The notes under the pieces are model-generated. The model ran no database searches, was not told the origin of the DNA, and was given only the letters and a program-made list of their open reading frames with translations. Of a stretch of DNA of 64,000 nt, positions 41,313 to 50,122 are shown piece after piece (position 1 is the stretch's first letter; each line of letters begins with the position of its first letter). The position numbers were made by a program, and so were the translations under genes. The DNA is from Luteimonas terrae (lineage in GTDB: Bacteria; Pseudomonadota; Gammaproteobacteria; Xanthomonadales; Xanthomonadaceae), in the NCBI RefSeq assembly GCF_004358165.1, contig NZ_SMTG01000002.1:682001-746000 (forward strand), in the 5' to 3' direction.

Positions 41313-41990
41313 ATGCGCCGACTCACCACTGCAGGCCTCACCACCGCGCTCGCCAGCACCCTGTTGCTCTCGAGCTGCGCCACGTACACCGGTCAGACCA
41401 ACGCACCGGACGATCCGAACCGCACTCGCAACAACGCGCTGATCGGCGCGGGCATCGGTGCCGTCGCAGGCCTCCTCAGCGGCGGCGATGCCACGGAGCG
41501 TCGCCAGCGCGCGATGGTCGGCGCCGGCGTCGGTGGCCTGGCCGGTGGCGCGATCGGCGTCTACCAGGATCGCCAGGAAGCCGAACTGCGCCGCCAGACC
41601 CAGGGCACCGGTATCCAGGTCGACCGCGACGGCGACGTCATCAAGCTCAACCTGCCCGACGGCGTGACCTTCGACTTCGGCAAGGCCGATCTCAAGTCGC
41701 AGTTCTACCCGGCGCTCAACAATGTCGCCCGCACTCTGGCCGAGTACGACCAGACCATCGTCGAGATCTCGGGCCACACCGACAGCGTCGGTTCGGACGC
41801 GGTCAACCAGCGTCTGTCCCAACAGCGCGCCGACTCGGTGGGCAACTACCTGATCGGTCAGGGTCTGCTGCGCCAGCGCTTCGAGATCGTCGGTTTCGGC
41901 AAGACCCGCCCGGTGGCCGACAACAGTACCGAGCAGGGCCGCGCGCTGAACCGTCGCGTCGAGATCCGCGTGATTCCGCTGCAGTCGTAA
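41313..41990 (+). CDS. OmpA-family peptidoglycan-binding lipoprotein
   Basis: The 225-aa product has a lipoprotein signal (TTALASTLLLSSC, lipobox LSSC), a glycine-zipper segment of alternating GAGIGAVAGLLSGG and GAGVGGLAGGAIGVYQ (about 45-90), and a C-terminal OmpA domain (TFDFGKADLKSQFYPALN, ISGHTDSVGSDAVNQ, LSQQRADSVGNYL, NRRVEIRV). It probably anchors the outer membrane to peptidoglycan, like the YiaD family. ATG 41313 follows CAGGAGACC. A strong terminator lies 15 bases downstream. Confidence 0.9.
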   Translation: MRRLTTAGLTTALASTLLLSSCATYTGQTNAPDDPNRTRNNALIGAGIGAVAGLLSGGDATERRQRAMVGAGVGGLAGGAIGVYQDRQEAELRRQTQGTGIQVDRDGDVIKLNLPDGVTFDFGKADLKSQFYPALNNVARTLAEYDQTIVEISGHTDSVGSDAVNQRLSQQRADSVGNYLIGQGLLRQRFEIVGFGKTRPVADNSTEQGRALNRRVEIRVIPLQS

Positions 41991-42007
41991 AGGACTGCGG
42001 TTCTCAC

Positions 42008-42040
42008 AAAAAAAGCCCCGGCATTGCCGGGGCTTTTTTC
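42008..42040. terminator. Strong bidirectional terminator after the OmpA-family gene
   Basis: AAAAAAAGCCCCGGC, ATT loop, GCCGGGGCTTTTTT: an 8-10 bp GC stem with A/T tracts on both sides, suiting both the plus-strand lipoprotein gene and the convergent thiolase gene on the minus strand. Confidence 0.9.
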
Positions 42041-42070
42041 GTCTCTGCGAGATGGATGCGAAAGCCAAAA

Positions 42071-42098
42071 TGGATCCCAGCGTGCGCTGGGATGACGG
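42071..42098 (-). repeat. Dispersed palindromic repeat, copy 3
   Basis: TGGATCCCAGCG / CGCTGGGATGACGG halves form the same palindrome as copies at 26946 and 32322, here in reverse orientation. It lies in the 222-base gap between the convergent OmpA-family and thiolase genes. Confidence 0.65.
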
Positions 42099-42212
42099 CG
42101 TAAAGGCATCTGTGGTCCGAATTTCCCTACATCGCCCCAGCGGCTTTCAACAGACGAATGTCTGGTCAAGCTGGGGCCCATTTTGATCTTCAGGACTTCA
42201 ACGCCGGGACGC

Positions 42213-43418
42213 TCAAAGCGCCTCGATCACACCCGCAGCGCCCATGCCCGTGCCGATGCACATCGTCACCAGCCCGTAGCGCTTCTTGCGACGGCGCATG
42301 CCGTGGACGATCGTCGCGGTGCGGATCGCACCGGTCGCGCCCAACGGGTGGCCCAGCGCGATCGCGCCGCCCAGCGGATTGACCTTGTCCGGGTCGAGCT
42401 TGCTGTCGCGGATCACCGCCAGCGCCTGCGCGGCGAAGGCTTCGTTGAGTTCGATCCAGTCGATGTCGTCCAGCGTGAGTCCGGCCTGTGCCAGCGCCTT
42501 GGGAATCGCCGCGATCGGGCCGATGCCCATGACTTCCGGGCGCACGCCGGCGACGGCGAAGCTGACGAAGCGCGCCAGCGGCTTGAGGCCGTAGTCCTGC
42601 ACCGCGCGCCCGGACGCGAGCAGGATGCCGGCGGCACCGTCGCTCATCTGCGAGCTGTTGCCGGCCGTGACCGAACCGCCGAACTGGCCGTTGCGGAACA
42701 CGGGCTTGAGCTTGGCCAGACCTTCGATCGACGAATCCGGGCGCGGGCCCTCGTCGGTATCGACCAGCAGCTTCTTCAGCTGCACGGTGTTGCCGGCGAG
42801 GTCGGGCTGGTGCGAGACGATCTCGTAGGGGCTGATCTCGTCCTTGAACTCGCCGGCCTGGATCGCGGCGATCGCCTTCTGGTGCGAGGCGAGGGCGAAT
42901 GCGTCCTGGTCCTCGCGCGAGACCTTCCATTCCTCGGCGACCTTCTCGGCCGTGATGCCCATGCCATAGGCGATCGCGACGTGGTCGTCCTTGAACACGC
43001 TGGGGCTCAACGCGACCTTGTTGCCCATCATCGGCACCATCGACATCGACTCGGTGCCGCCGGCCAGCATCAGGTCGGCATTGCCCAGACGGATCTCGTT
43101 GGCCGCCAGCGCGACGGCCTGCAGACCGGACGAGCAGAAGCGGTTGATGGTCTGCGCGGCGACGGTATCGGGCAGGCCGGCCAGCAGCACGCCGATGCGC
43201 GCCACGTTCATGCCTTGCTCGCCTTCGGGCATCGCGCAGCCGATCACGGCATCGTCGATGCGGTTGACGTCGATGCCCGGTGCCTGCGTGACGACGCTCT
43301 TGAGCACGTGCGCCAGCATGTCGTCGGGACGGGTATTGCGGAACACGCCCTTCGGCGCCTTGCCCACCGGGGTGCGGGTGGCGGCGACGATGTAGGCGTC
43401 CTGGATCTGCTTGCTCAT
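42213..43418 (-). CDS. Acetyl-CoA C-acyltransferase (thiolase, beta-oxidation)
   Basis: This thiolase cleaves 3-ketoacyl-CoA to acetyl-CoA. The 401-aa product has the nucleophile Cys95 in NRFCSSGLQAV, the GHPLGATGA His motif and the C-terminal CIGTGMGAAG Cys. The N-terminus MSKQIQDAYIVAATRTPVG is standard. It follows the fused hydratase/dehydrogenase gene by about 90 bases on the same strand, giving a complete beta-oxidation core together. The likely regulator is the PsrA-like TetR gene immediately upstream of the pair. Confidence 0.93.
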   Translation of the reverse strand: MSKQIQDAYIVAATRTPVGKAPKGVFRNTRPDDMLAHVLKSVVTQAPGIDVNRIDDAVIGCAMPEGEQGMNVARIGVLLAGLPDTVAAQTINRFCSSGLQAVALAANEIRLGNADLMLAGGTESMSMVPMMGNKVALSPSVFKDDHVAIAYGMGITAEKVAEEWKVSREDQDAFALASHQKAIAAIQAGEFKDEISPYEIVSHQPDLAGNTVQLKKLLVDTDEGPRPDSSIEGLAKLKPVFRNGQFGGSVTAGNSSQMSDGAAGILLASGRAVQDYGLKPLARFVSFAVAGVRPEVMGIGPIAAIPKALAQAGLTLDDIDWIELNEAFAAQALAVIRDSKLDPDKVNPLGGAIALGHPLGATGAIRTATIVHGMRRRKKRYGLVTMCIGTGMGAAGVIEAL

Positions 43419-43509
43419 GGAATGGTCTCGTAAGTAGGTGAGGGGGTGAGGGCGTCAGCCGGTGTGCTTCGACTGACGCTTCGCGCGCGCAGCGCGCCTG
43501 ACGTCCTCA

Positions 43510-45882
43510 CTAGTTCCGAAGCGGCTTGCCGGTCTTGAGCATGTGGCCGATGCGCGCCTGGGTCTTCTCCTGCTGGGCGAGTTCGACGAAATGCTTGCGC
43601 TCCAGACGGATCAGCCAGTCCTCGTCGACGACCGCGTTGCGGTCCACCGCGCCGCCGCACAGCACGGTGGCGATGCGCTCGGCGATCTCGTAGTCGTAGG
43701 GGCTGACGAAACGGCCTTCGAGCATGTTGACCAACAGCATCTTGAACGTGGCGATGCCGACGTCGCCGGCGACGCGGATCGCACGTGCGGGCAGCGGCGG
43801 GCGGTAACCGGCTTCGGCCAGCGCCAGCGCCTGCTGGCGGGCCACATGCAGCAGTTCGAAAGCGTTGAAGACCACGATGTCGTCCTCGCGCAGCAGGCCG
43901 AGTTCCTTGGCATTGACCGCCGAGTTGGAGACCTTGGCCATGGCGATGGTTTCGAAGGTCTTCTTCAGCTCGGCGAACACGTCCCCGTTCGGACCCGCAG
44001 CCGCGGAGGCCCGCACGGCCAGCTCCTTCAGGCCGCCACCGGCCGGCAGCAGGCCGACCCCGGCTTCGACCAGACCGATGTAGCTTTCGAGATGCGCGAC
44101 GGTGCGCGCGCTGTGCATCTGGAACTCGCAACCGCCGCCCAGCGCGAGGCCGCGCACGGCCGCGACCACCGGCACCAGCGAATACTTGATGCGCTGGCTG
44201 GTCTTCTGGAAGTTCTCGACCATCGCCTCGAACGCGTCGACCTTGCCGGCCTGCAGGAGGCCCAGCGCGCCGGCCAGATCGGCACCGGCCGAGAACGGCT
44301 CCTTCGGCTGCCAGATCACCACGCCCTTGAACTTCTGCTCGGCGATGCCGATCGCTTCCTGGATGCCGTTGAGCACGTGGTCGGAGACGGTGTGCATCTT
44401 GGTCTTGAAGCTGATCACGCCGATGTCGTCGCCGTCGGTCCACAGACGGATGCCATCGTTCTCGTAGACGGTCTCACCCGGCTCGAAACGCTCGCCCAGC
44501 AGCGGGTCGGGGAAGCGCTGGCGGCGATACACCGGCAGCGAGGAGCGCGGCAGCTTGGCGTTCTGCGACGGGCTGTAGCTGCCTTCCGCGGCATGCACGC
44601 CTTCGCGGCCGTCGAACACCCAGTCGGGCAGCGGCGCGCTGCTCATGGTCTTGCCGGCGACGATGTCCTCGGCGATCCAGTCGGCGACCTGCTTCCAGCC
44701 GGCGGCCTGCCACAGTTCGAACGGGCCCTGCTGCCAGCCGTAGCCCCAGCGGATCGCCAGGTCCACGTCGCGCGCGGTCTCGGCGATGTCTTCCAGATGC
44801 ACGGCGCTGTAGTGGAACAGGTCGCGCAGGATCGCCCAGACGAACTGCGCCTGCGGGTGTTCGCTGGCGCGCAGCTGGGCCATGCGCTCGGCCGGGTTCT
44901 TGTTCTTGAGGATCGCGACAACCTGGTCGGCGGCCTGGCGGTCGGCGGCGCGGTAGTCCTGCTTCTCGAGATCGAGGACCAGGATTTCCTTGCCGGCCTT
45001 GCGGAAGATGCCGGCGCCGGTCTTCTGGCCCAGCGCGCCCTTGTCGATCAGCGCGGTCAGCCATTTGGGCGCGTTGAAGTACTGGTGCCAGGGATCGTCG
45101 GGCAGGGTGTCGGCCATCGTCTTGATGACGTGCGACATGGTGTCGAGACCGACCACATCCGAGGTGCGGTAGGTCGCCGACTTCGGACGGCCGAGCAGGG
45201 GGCCGGTCAGGGCATCGACCTCGTCGAAGCCGAGCTTCGACTCCTGGGTGTGGTGGATCGTCGACAGGATCGAGAACACGCCGATCCGGTTGCCGATGAA
45301 GTTCGGGGTGTCCTTGGCGTAGACCACGCCCTTGCCGAGCTGGGTGGTCAGGAAGGTTTCGAGGCCTTCGAGCACCGCCTTGTCGGTGGTCCTGGCCGGA
45401 ATGAGTTCGGCCAGATGCATGTAGCGCGGCGGGTTGAAGAAGTGCACGCCGCAGAATCGATGGCGCAGTTCTTCTGGAAGAACATCCGCCAGGGCATTGA
45501 TTCCCAAGCCCGAGGTGTTGCTGGCGAGCACTGCATGCGCCGGCACGTGGGGGGCGATCTTGCGATAGAGGTCCTGCTTCCAGTCCATCTTTTCGGCGAT
45601 CGCCTCGATGATCAGGTCGCAGCTTTCGAGTTCGGCCAGGCCGGTCTCGTAGTTGGCCGGCACGATGGCCTCGGCCAGCGACTTGCTCGCCAGCGGCGCG
45701 GGACTCAGCTTGGCCAGGTTCGCCAGTGCCTTGCGCACGATGCCGTCCTTGTCTCCCTCCTTGGCGGGAAGATCGAACAGCACCGTGTCGATCCCGGCGT
45801 TGGTCAGGTGCGCGGCGATCTGCGCGCCCATGACTCCCGCGCCCAGGACCGCGGCACGACGTACAAGCAATTTCTCGGACAT
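43510..45882 (-). CDS. 3-hydroxyacyl-CoA dehydrogenase/enoyl-CoA hydratase fusion (FadN-type order)
   Basis: The protein oxidises 3-hydroxyacyl-CoA with NAD and hydrates enoyl-CoA. The 790-aa chain has, in order, the NAD-binding 3HCDH domain (AAVLGAGVMGAQIAAHL, ASNTSGLGI, FCGVHFFNPPRYM), the 3HCDH C-terminal domains (DTPNFIGNRIGVF), and a C-terminal crotonase domain (VVIWQPKEPFSAGADLAGAL, ALGGGCEFQMHSARTVA). This is the reverse of E. coli FadB, in which the hydratase is N-terminal. Start 45882 is preferred over 45891 because GGAG lies just upstream of it. The crotonase Glu positions appear as E in GGGCEFQM; the second catalytic Glu is in VEAGVGLLPAGGG. Confidence 0.9.
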   Translation of the reverse strand: MSEKLLVRRAAVLGAGVMGAQIAAHLTNAGIDTVLFDLPAKEGDKDGIVRKALANLAKLSPAPLASKSLAEAIVPANYETGLAELESCDLIIEAIAEKMDWKQDLYRKIAPHVPAHAVLASNTSGLGINALADVLPEELRHRFCGVHFFNPPRYMHLAELIPARTTDKAVLEGLETFLTTQLGKGVVYAKDTPNFIGNRIGVFSILSTIHHTQESKLGFDEVDALTGPLLGRPKSATYRTSDVVGLDTMSHVIKTMADTLPDDPWHQYFNAPKWLTALIDKGALGQKTGAGIFRKAGKEILVLDLEKQDYRAADRQAADQVVAILKNKNPAERMAQLRASEHPQAQFVWAILRDLFHYSAVHLEDIAETARDVDLAIRWGYGWQQGPFELWQAAGWKQVADWIAEDIVAGKTMSSAPLPDWVFDGREGVHAAEGSYSPSQNAKLPRSSLPVYRRQRFPDPLLGERFEPGETVYENDGIRLWTDGDDIGVISFKTKMHTVSDHVLNGIQEAIGIAEQKFKGVVIWQPKEPFSAGADLAGALGLLQAGKVDAFEAMVENFQKTSQRIKYSLVPVVAAVRGLALGGGCEFQMHSARTVAHLESYIGLVEAGVGLLPAGGGLKELAVRASAAAGPNGDVFAELKKTFETIAMAKVSNSAVNAKELGLLREDDIVVFNAFELLHVARQQALALAEAGYRPPLPARAIRVAGDVGIATFKMLLVNMLEGRFVSPYDYEIAERIATVLCGGAVDRNAVVDEDWLIRLERKHFVELAQQEKTQARIGHMLKTGKPLRN

Positions 45883-45934
45883 TTGCTCCATCCCTATGTT
45901 TCGAAAGGAAACCCGGCGCGTGCCGGGCTGGTGG

Positions 45935-46555
45935 TCAGGCGCGGAAACCCGCCGCGGCGAAGCGGATCAGCTCGCCGGCGATACGGGTGCGGTGCGCATG
46001 TTCGGTGGTGCCCGGTGGGCGCTTGATGAGGCCGAAATCGGCCATCGCGTAGGTCAGCGCGCCCGCCAGGAAATCCAGGCGGCCGTAGAGCTCGGCCTTG
46101 CCGAGACCGGGCACGCAGGCGGCGAGGGCGGCGGCGAACTCGCGCGGCACGTGGCCGTATTGCTCGGAGAGGAACTTGCGCAAGGCATCGTTCTTCTCGA
46201 CATAGGCCCGGGCGATGACCCGCACGAAGGCGCCGCTGCCGGCGCGGCCGCTGGCCATGTCCAGCGCCGGCTCGACGAAGGCGGCGATGATCGGCTCGAT
46301 CTCGCCCGGGGAGTCGGCCAGCGCCTTCTTCAGTTGCGCGAGACGCTGCGCGCTCATCTGGTCCATGCGGCGGCGGAACACCTCGTTGACGAGGTTCTCC
46401 TTGCTGCCGAAGTGGTAATTGACGGCGGCGATGTTCACGTCCGCCCGGCTGGTCACCTGGCGCAGCGAGGTGCCGGCGAAGCCATGAGTGGCGAACAGTT
46501 CCTCGGCGGCGCCGAGGATCTTGTCCTTGGTGGAGAACTGGGCGGTGCCCGTCAT
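45935..46555 (-). CDS. TetR-family regulator, PsrA-like
   Basis: This is a predicted transcriptional repressor of fatty-acid beta-oxidation genes. The 206-aa product has an N-terminal TetR HTH (DKILGAAEELFATHGFAGTS, then LRQVTSRADVNIAAVNYHFG, SKENLVNEVF) very close to Pseudomonas PsrA (compare SLRLITSKAGVNLAAVNYHFGSK), and a C-terminal ligand-binding half. ATG 46555 follows AGGA; the longer frame upstream runs over the operator. A site matching the PsrA consensus lies 17 bases upstream of the start, implying autoregulation. It is the first gene before the FadN-type and thiolase genes on the same strand. Confidence 0.85.
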   Translation of the reverse strand: MTGTAQFSTKDKILGAAEELFATHGFAGTSLRQVTSRADVNIAAVNYHFGSKENLVNEVFRRRMDQMSAQRLAQLKKALADSPGEIEPIIAAFVEPALDMASGRAGSGAFVRVIARAYVEKNDALRKFLSEQYGHVPREFAAALAACVPGLGKAELYGRLDFLAGALTYAMADFGLIKRPPGTTEHAHRTRIAGELIRFAAAGFRA

Positions 46556-46571
46556 CGAGGATCCTGCTCCG

Positions 46572-46589
46572 ATCAAACGCTTGTTTGAT
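46572..46589. promoter_or_regulatory. PsrA-type operator
   Basis: ATCAAACGCTTGTTTGAT contains 7-bp inverted arms ATCAAAC / GTTTGAT around a 4-bp spacer and fits the PsrA motif (G/C)AAAC-N2-4-GTTT(G/C). It sits directly upstream of the TetR-gene ribosome-binding site. Confidence 0.7.
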
Positions 46590-46662
46590 GCTAGGGCGCG
46601 GGCGCCTGACGCGTCAATGACCGGATCGGGACGGGCGGGTGTGGAAGTTGCGTGAGATACGT

Positions 46663-46668
46663 TAGAAT
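46663..46668 (+). promoter_or_regulatory. Possible upstream ndk promoter -10
   Basis: TAGAAT within CGTTAGAATTG, about 100 bases upstream of ndk and 20 bases before the leader hairpin. The same hexamer precedes dapB and prfB. No clear -35. Confidence 0.3.
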
Positions 46669-46687
46669 TGCCGCAGCCTTGTTGGCT

Positions 46688-46713
46688 AAACCCGCGTCCC
46701 CTCGCGGGTTTTT
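46688..46713 (+). terminator. Terminator-like hairpin in the ndk leader
   Basis: AAACCCGCG / CGCGGGTTT, 9-bp stem with a 6-nt loop followed by TTCC, located 55 bases upstream of the ndk ATG in the same orientation. A second small hairpin (AGCC / GGCT) precedes it. A possible second -10, TATACA at 46717-46722, lies just after it. Confidence 0.6.
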
Positions 46714-46767
46714 CCATATACACTCGGTCGTTCCGGAGCGGACGGCCTCATTCTTCGGAGAATCCAG

Positions 46768-47193
46768 ATGGCGCTCGAGCGCACCCTGTCCATCGTCAAG
46801 CCCGACGCCGTTGCCAAGAACGTCATCGGCGAAATCTACAGCCGCTTCGAGAAGGCCGGCCTGAAGATCGTGGCCGCCAAGTACAAGCAGCTGACCCGCG
46901 AAGAGGCCGAAGGCTTCTACGCCGTGCACAAGGAGCGCCCGTTCTTCGGCGCGCTGGTCGAGTTCATGACCTCCGGTCCGGTGATGATCCAGGCGCTGGA
47001 AGGCGAGAACGCCGTCGCCGCGCACCGTGATCTGCTGGGCGCCACCAACCCGAAGGACGCCGCGCCGGGCACGATCCGCGCCGACTTCGCCGATTCGATC
47101 GACGCCAACGCCGCCCACGGCTCGGACTCGGTCGAGAACGCGCAGACCGAGATCGCGTACTTCTTCAAGAACGACGAAGTCGTCTCGCGCTGA
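46768..47193 (+). CDS. ndk: Nucleoside diphosphate kinase
   Basis: Ndk equalises (d)NTP pools by transferring the gamma phosphate via a phospho-histidine. The 141-aa product is full length, with [16 protein letters not shown] at the N-terminus, [11 protein letters not shown], and the active His117 in NAAHGSDS. It precedes rlmN by 11 bases, an arrangement common in gammaproteobacteria (ndk-rlmN-pilW/pilF-rodZ). A terminator-like hairpin in its leader suggests attenuation or two promoters. Confidence 0.97.
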   Translation: MALERTLSIVKPDAVAKNVIGEIYSRFEKAGLKIVAAKYKQLTREEAEGFYAVHKERPFFGALVEFMTSGPVMIQALEGENAVAAHRDLLGATNPKDAAPGTIRADFADSIDANAAHGSDSVENAQTEIAYFFKNDEVVSR

Positions 47194-47204
47194 GTGATGC
47201 CATC

Positions 47205-48377
47205 GTGACCGGGGTCGCCATCGACGTTGCCGTCGCCAAGCAGAATCTGCTCGACCTCGACCGCGAGGGGATGGAGCGCTTTTTCGCCGAGGTGCTCAGC
47301 GAAAAGCGTTTCCGTGCCCACCAGATCATGAAGTGGATCCACCATCGGTACGTCACCGACTTCAACGACATGACCGACCTGGGCAAGGCGCTGCGCGCCA
47401 AGCTCGAGGCGCATGCCGAAGTGCGCGTGCCGCAGATCCAGTTCGAGAAGCCGTCGGCCGACGGCACGCACAAGTGGCTGATCGCGATGGACGGCAAGAA
47501 CGCCATCGAGACCGTCTACATCCCCGACAAGGGACGCGGCACGCTGTGCGTGTCCTCGCAGGTCGGCTGTGCGCTCAACTGCCAGTTCTGTTCCACCGCG
47601 ACCCAGGGCTTCAACCGCAACCTGTCGACCGCCGAGATCATCGGCCAGGTCTGGGTGGCCGCGCGACACCTGGGCAACGTGCCGCACAAGCAGCGCCGCC
47701 TGACCAATGTCGTGATGATGGGCATGGGCGAGCCGCTGATGAATTTCGACAACGTGGTCCGCGCGATGAGCATCATGCGCGACGACCTCGGCTACGGCCT
47801 GGCGAACAAGCGTGTGACGCTGTCGACCGCGGGCATGGTGCCGATGATCGACAAGCTCGGCGAGGTCAGCGACGTCTCGCTGGCGGTGTCCCTGCACGCG
47901 GCCAACGACGCGCTGCGCACCGAGCTGGTGCCGCTCAACAGGAAATACCCGATCGCCGAGCTGATGGAAGCCTGCGCGCGCTATGCGCAGCGCAAGCGCG
48001 GCGAGTCGATCACCTTCGAATACACGTTGATGCGCGACGTCAACGACCAGCCGCAGCATGCGCGCGAGCTGGCCCGGCTGATGCGCGACTTCGACAACCG
48101 CCTGCAGATGAAGGACGCGGCGAAGGTCAACCTGATCCCGTTCAATCCGTTCCCGGGCACGCGCTACCAGCGCCCGGACGATTCGACGATCCGCCGGTTC
48201 CAGAAGCTGCTCAACGAGTCGGGCCGCATCGCACCGGTGCGCCGGACGCGCGGCGACGACATCGACGCGGCCTGCGGCCAGCTCAAGGGCCAGGTCGCCG
48301 ACCGGACCCGCCGGCAGGCCGAACATCTCAAGCGCATCGAAGCGCAGGGCGGTAAGGGTGTCGACGCGGCTGCCTGA
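47205..48377 (+). CDS. rlmN: Dual-specificity RNA methyltransferase RlmN
   Basis: RlmN is a radical-SAM enzyme that methylates C2 of A2503 in 23S rRNA and A37 of some tRNAs. The 390-aa product has the N-terminal accessory domain ([20 protein letters not shown]), the iron-sulfur motif [18 protein letters not shown] (CxxxCxxC), [13 protein letters not shown] and the second catalytic Cys near the C-terminus. GTG 47205 is chosen as the only start close to ndk. The 3' end overlaps the pilW gene by 20 bases. Confidence 0.96.
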   Translation: MTGVAIDVAVAKQNLLDLDREGMERFFAEVLSEKRFRAHQIMKWIHHRYVTDFNDMTDLGKALRAKLEAHAEVRVPQIQFEKPSADGTHKWLIAMDGKNAIETVYIPDKGRGTLCVSSQVGCALNCQFCSTATQGFNRNLSTAEIIGQVWVAARHLGNVPHKQRRLTNVVMMGMGEPLMNFDNVVRAMSIMRDDLGYGLANKRVTLSTAGMVPMIDKLGEVSDVSLAVSLHAANDALRTELVPLNRKYPIAELMEACARYAQRKRGESITFEYTLMRDVNDQPQHARELARLMRDFDNRLQMKDAAKVNLIPFNPFPGTRYQRPDDSTIRRFQKLLNESGRIAPVRRTRGDDIDAACGQLKGQVADRTRRQAEHLKRIEAQGGKGVDAAA

Positions 48378-49176
48378 GGCGGTCGTCCTCGTCTTTCTGG
48401 TGCTGGCCGTGGCCGGCTGTTCACGGCTTTCGTTTATCAAGCCAAGCGCGAAAAGCGATTACAAGCCTCAAGTCCAGACCTACAACACCCGCGGCACGGC
48501 CGAATCCCGTCGCAACGAGGCCGCGCGCGAGCAGCTTGCGCTGGCCCGCCGCGACTACGGCGCCGGTGATCTCGACGCCGCCGCCAGTGCCGCCAAGGCC
48601 GCGTTGCGCGGCGAGGCGGTCGCGGCCGACGCGCACACGCTGCTGGCGGTGATCGAGGACCGGCGCGGTCGTGGCGCCGCGGCCGGTACGCATTACAAGG
48701 CCGCCGTCGATCGCGCGCCCGAATCCGGTGCCTACCTCAACAACTACGGCACGTGGCTGTGCCGCAATGGTCGGGCCGTCGAAGCGCTGGGGTATTTCGA
48801 TGCCGCGCTGCGCGATCCGGGCTACGGCGATCCGGCCGGTGCGCTCGCCAATGCCGGTGCCTGCGCGATCACCGCGGGCGACACCGCGCGTGTCGAACGC
48901 GACCTGCGCGCGGCGCTGGAGCGTGATCCGGGGAACGTCGTCGCGCTTGATGCGATGTCGCGCTACCTGTTTTCACAGCGGCGCTACTTCGATGCGCGTG
49001 CTTTTTCGCAACGACATCTTGCCGCCGCCCCCGCAACTGCGGCAGCATTGCAACTCGCGGTACAGATCGAGACCGCGCTCGGCGATTCAGGGGCCGCCGA
49101 CCGATACCAGCGACGTCTCCGGGCGGAGTTTCCGCACGCGTCGAACCTCCAGCCAAGGGAAACCACTGCACCATGA
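48358..49176 (+). CDS. pilW: Type IV pilus biogenesis lipoprotein PilW/PilF (TPR)
   Basis: PilW/PilF is an outer-membrane lipoprotein that assembles the PilQ secretin. The 272-aa product begins with GTG 48358 within the end of rlmN, a lipoprotein signal ([15 protein letters not shown]) and tetratricopeptide repeats ([58 protein letters not shown]). Its position between rlmN and rodZ is the standard pilF context. The pilus link is notable because a FimX-like regulator is encoded at 23092. Its stop overlaps the rodZ start. Confidence 0.88.
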   Translation: MSTRLPEAVVLVFLVLAVAGCSRLSFIKPSAKSDYKPQVQTYNTRGTAESRRNEAAREQLALARRDYGAGDLDAAASAAKAALRGEAVAADAHTLLAVIEDRRGRGAAAGTHYKAAVDRAPESGAYLNNYGTWLCRNGRAVEALGYFDAALRDPGYGDPAGALANAGACAITAGDTARVERDLRAALERDPGNVVALDAMSRYLFSQRRYFDARAFSQRHLAAAPATAAALQLAVQIETALGDSGAADRYQRRLRAEFPHASNLQPRETTAP

Positions 49177-50018
49177 GTTCTTCGCACCAGACCATGCCAG
49201 CGGAATCGCCTGGGGTCGGAGAACGCCTGCGCGACGCGCGCGTGGAGGCCGGGCTGTCGGTGCCCGAGGTGGCCTCACGCCTGCGCATGCAGATCCGCGT
49301 GGTCGAGGCGCTGGAAGCCGGCAACTGGGCGCGCCTGGGCGCGCCGGTCTTCGTGCGCGGCCAGCTGCGCAGCTATCTGCGCCTGCTCAAGCTGCCCGAA
49401 TCGCTGGCCGACACCGTGCCCGATGCGCTGTCCACGCGTCCGATGGACCTGACCCCGCGCACTTACACCCCGCCGATGCAGCGCATGCTCGACAAGGCCA
49501 TGGGCCGGGCGGTGTACGTGGTGATCACCGCGCTGATCGCGGTGCCGGTGTGGGTCGCCACGCGTTCGCATGTCGACAACAGCCGTCCGGTCGAGACCGC
49601 ATCGCTGGGTCTGGATGGCGGCGCCGCTGCCCAGCCTGTCGAGGCCGCACGTCCTGCGCGTCCGACGCCGGTGACTGCCTCGCTCGGCGCGATTCCCAAG
49701 CGCATGCCCGGTGAGATGCCGGTCGCTGACGTCGCTGCGCCCCCGGTCAACGCGTCCGATCTGGTGCTGCGATTCAGCGGTGACAGCTGGATCGAGGTGC
49801 TGGCACCCGATGGCAGCCAGGTCGAGCAGGCGCTCGTGCAGGCCGGTCAGGAGCGCCGATTCGCGGCGGGGAGCGTGGGCCGCGTCAAGCTCGGCAATGC
49901 CGGTGTGGTCGAAGTACTGCGTGGTGGCGACGTTCAGGATCTGTCCCGGTTCCAGCGGGCCAACGTGGCGCGCTTTACGGTATCCTCCGACGGCGCGCTG
50001 GCGCCGGTTTCCGAGTAA
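49173..50018 (+). CDS. rodZ: RodZ-like membrane protein with helix-turn-helix domain
   Basis: RodZ links MreB to the envelope and sets rod shape. The 281-aa product has an N-terminal Cro/C1-type HTH (GERLRDARVEAGLSVPEVAS, RLRMQIRVVEALEAGNW), a single transmembrane segment (AVYVVITALIAVPVWVAT, about 113-130), a Pro/Ala-rich periplasmic linker and a C-terminal DUF4115-type beta domain (LVLRFSGDSWIEVLAPDG). ATG 49173 overlaps the pilW stop. The usual downstream partners ispG and hisS are absent; yfgM follows after 104 bases. Confidence 0.9.
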   Translation: MSSSHQTMPAESPGVGERLRDARVEAGLSVPEVASRLRMQIRVVEALEAGNWARLGAPVFVRGQLRSYLRLLKLPESLADTVPDALSTRPMDLTPRTYTPPMQRMLDKAMGRAVYVVITALIAVPVWVATRSHVDNSRPVETASLGLDGGAAAQPVEAARPARPTPVTASLGAIPKRMPGEMPVADVAAPPVNASDLVLRFSGDSWIEVLAPDGSQVEQALVQAGQERRFAAGSVGRVKLGNAGVVEVLRGGDVQDLSRFQRANVARFTVSSDGALAPVSE

Positions 50019-50122
50019 TCGCAGGCCGCCTGCAGCACGTGCCGGACTGCCGGATGCGCAGTCCCGGGCACCATCTTCTTCCATCCGATTGACCCGCCTT
50101 ACGGGGTGGGCGTAGAGACCAT

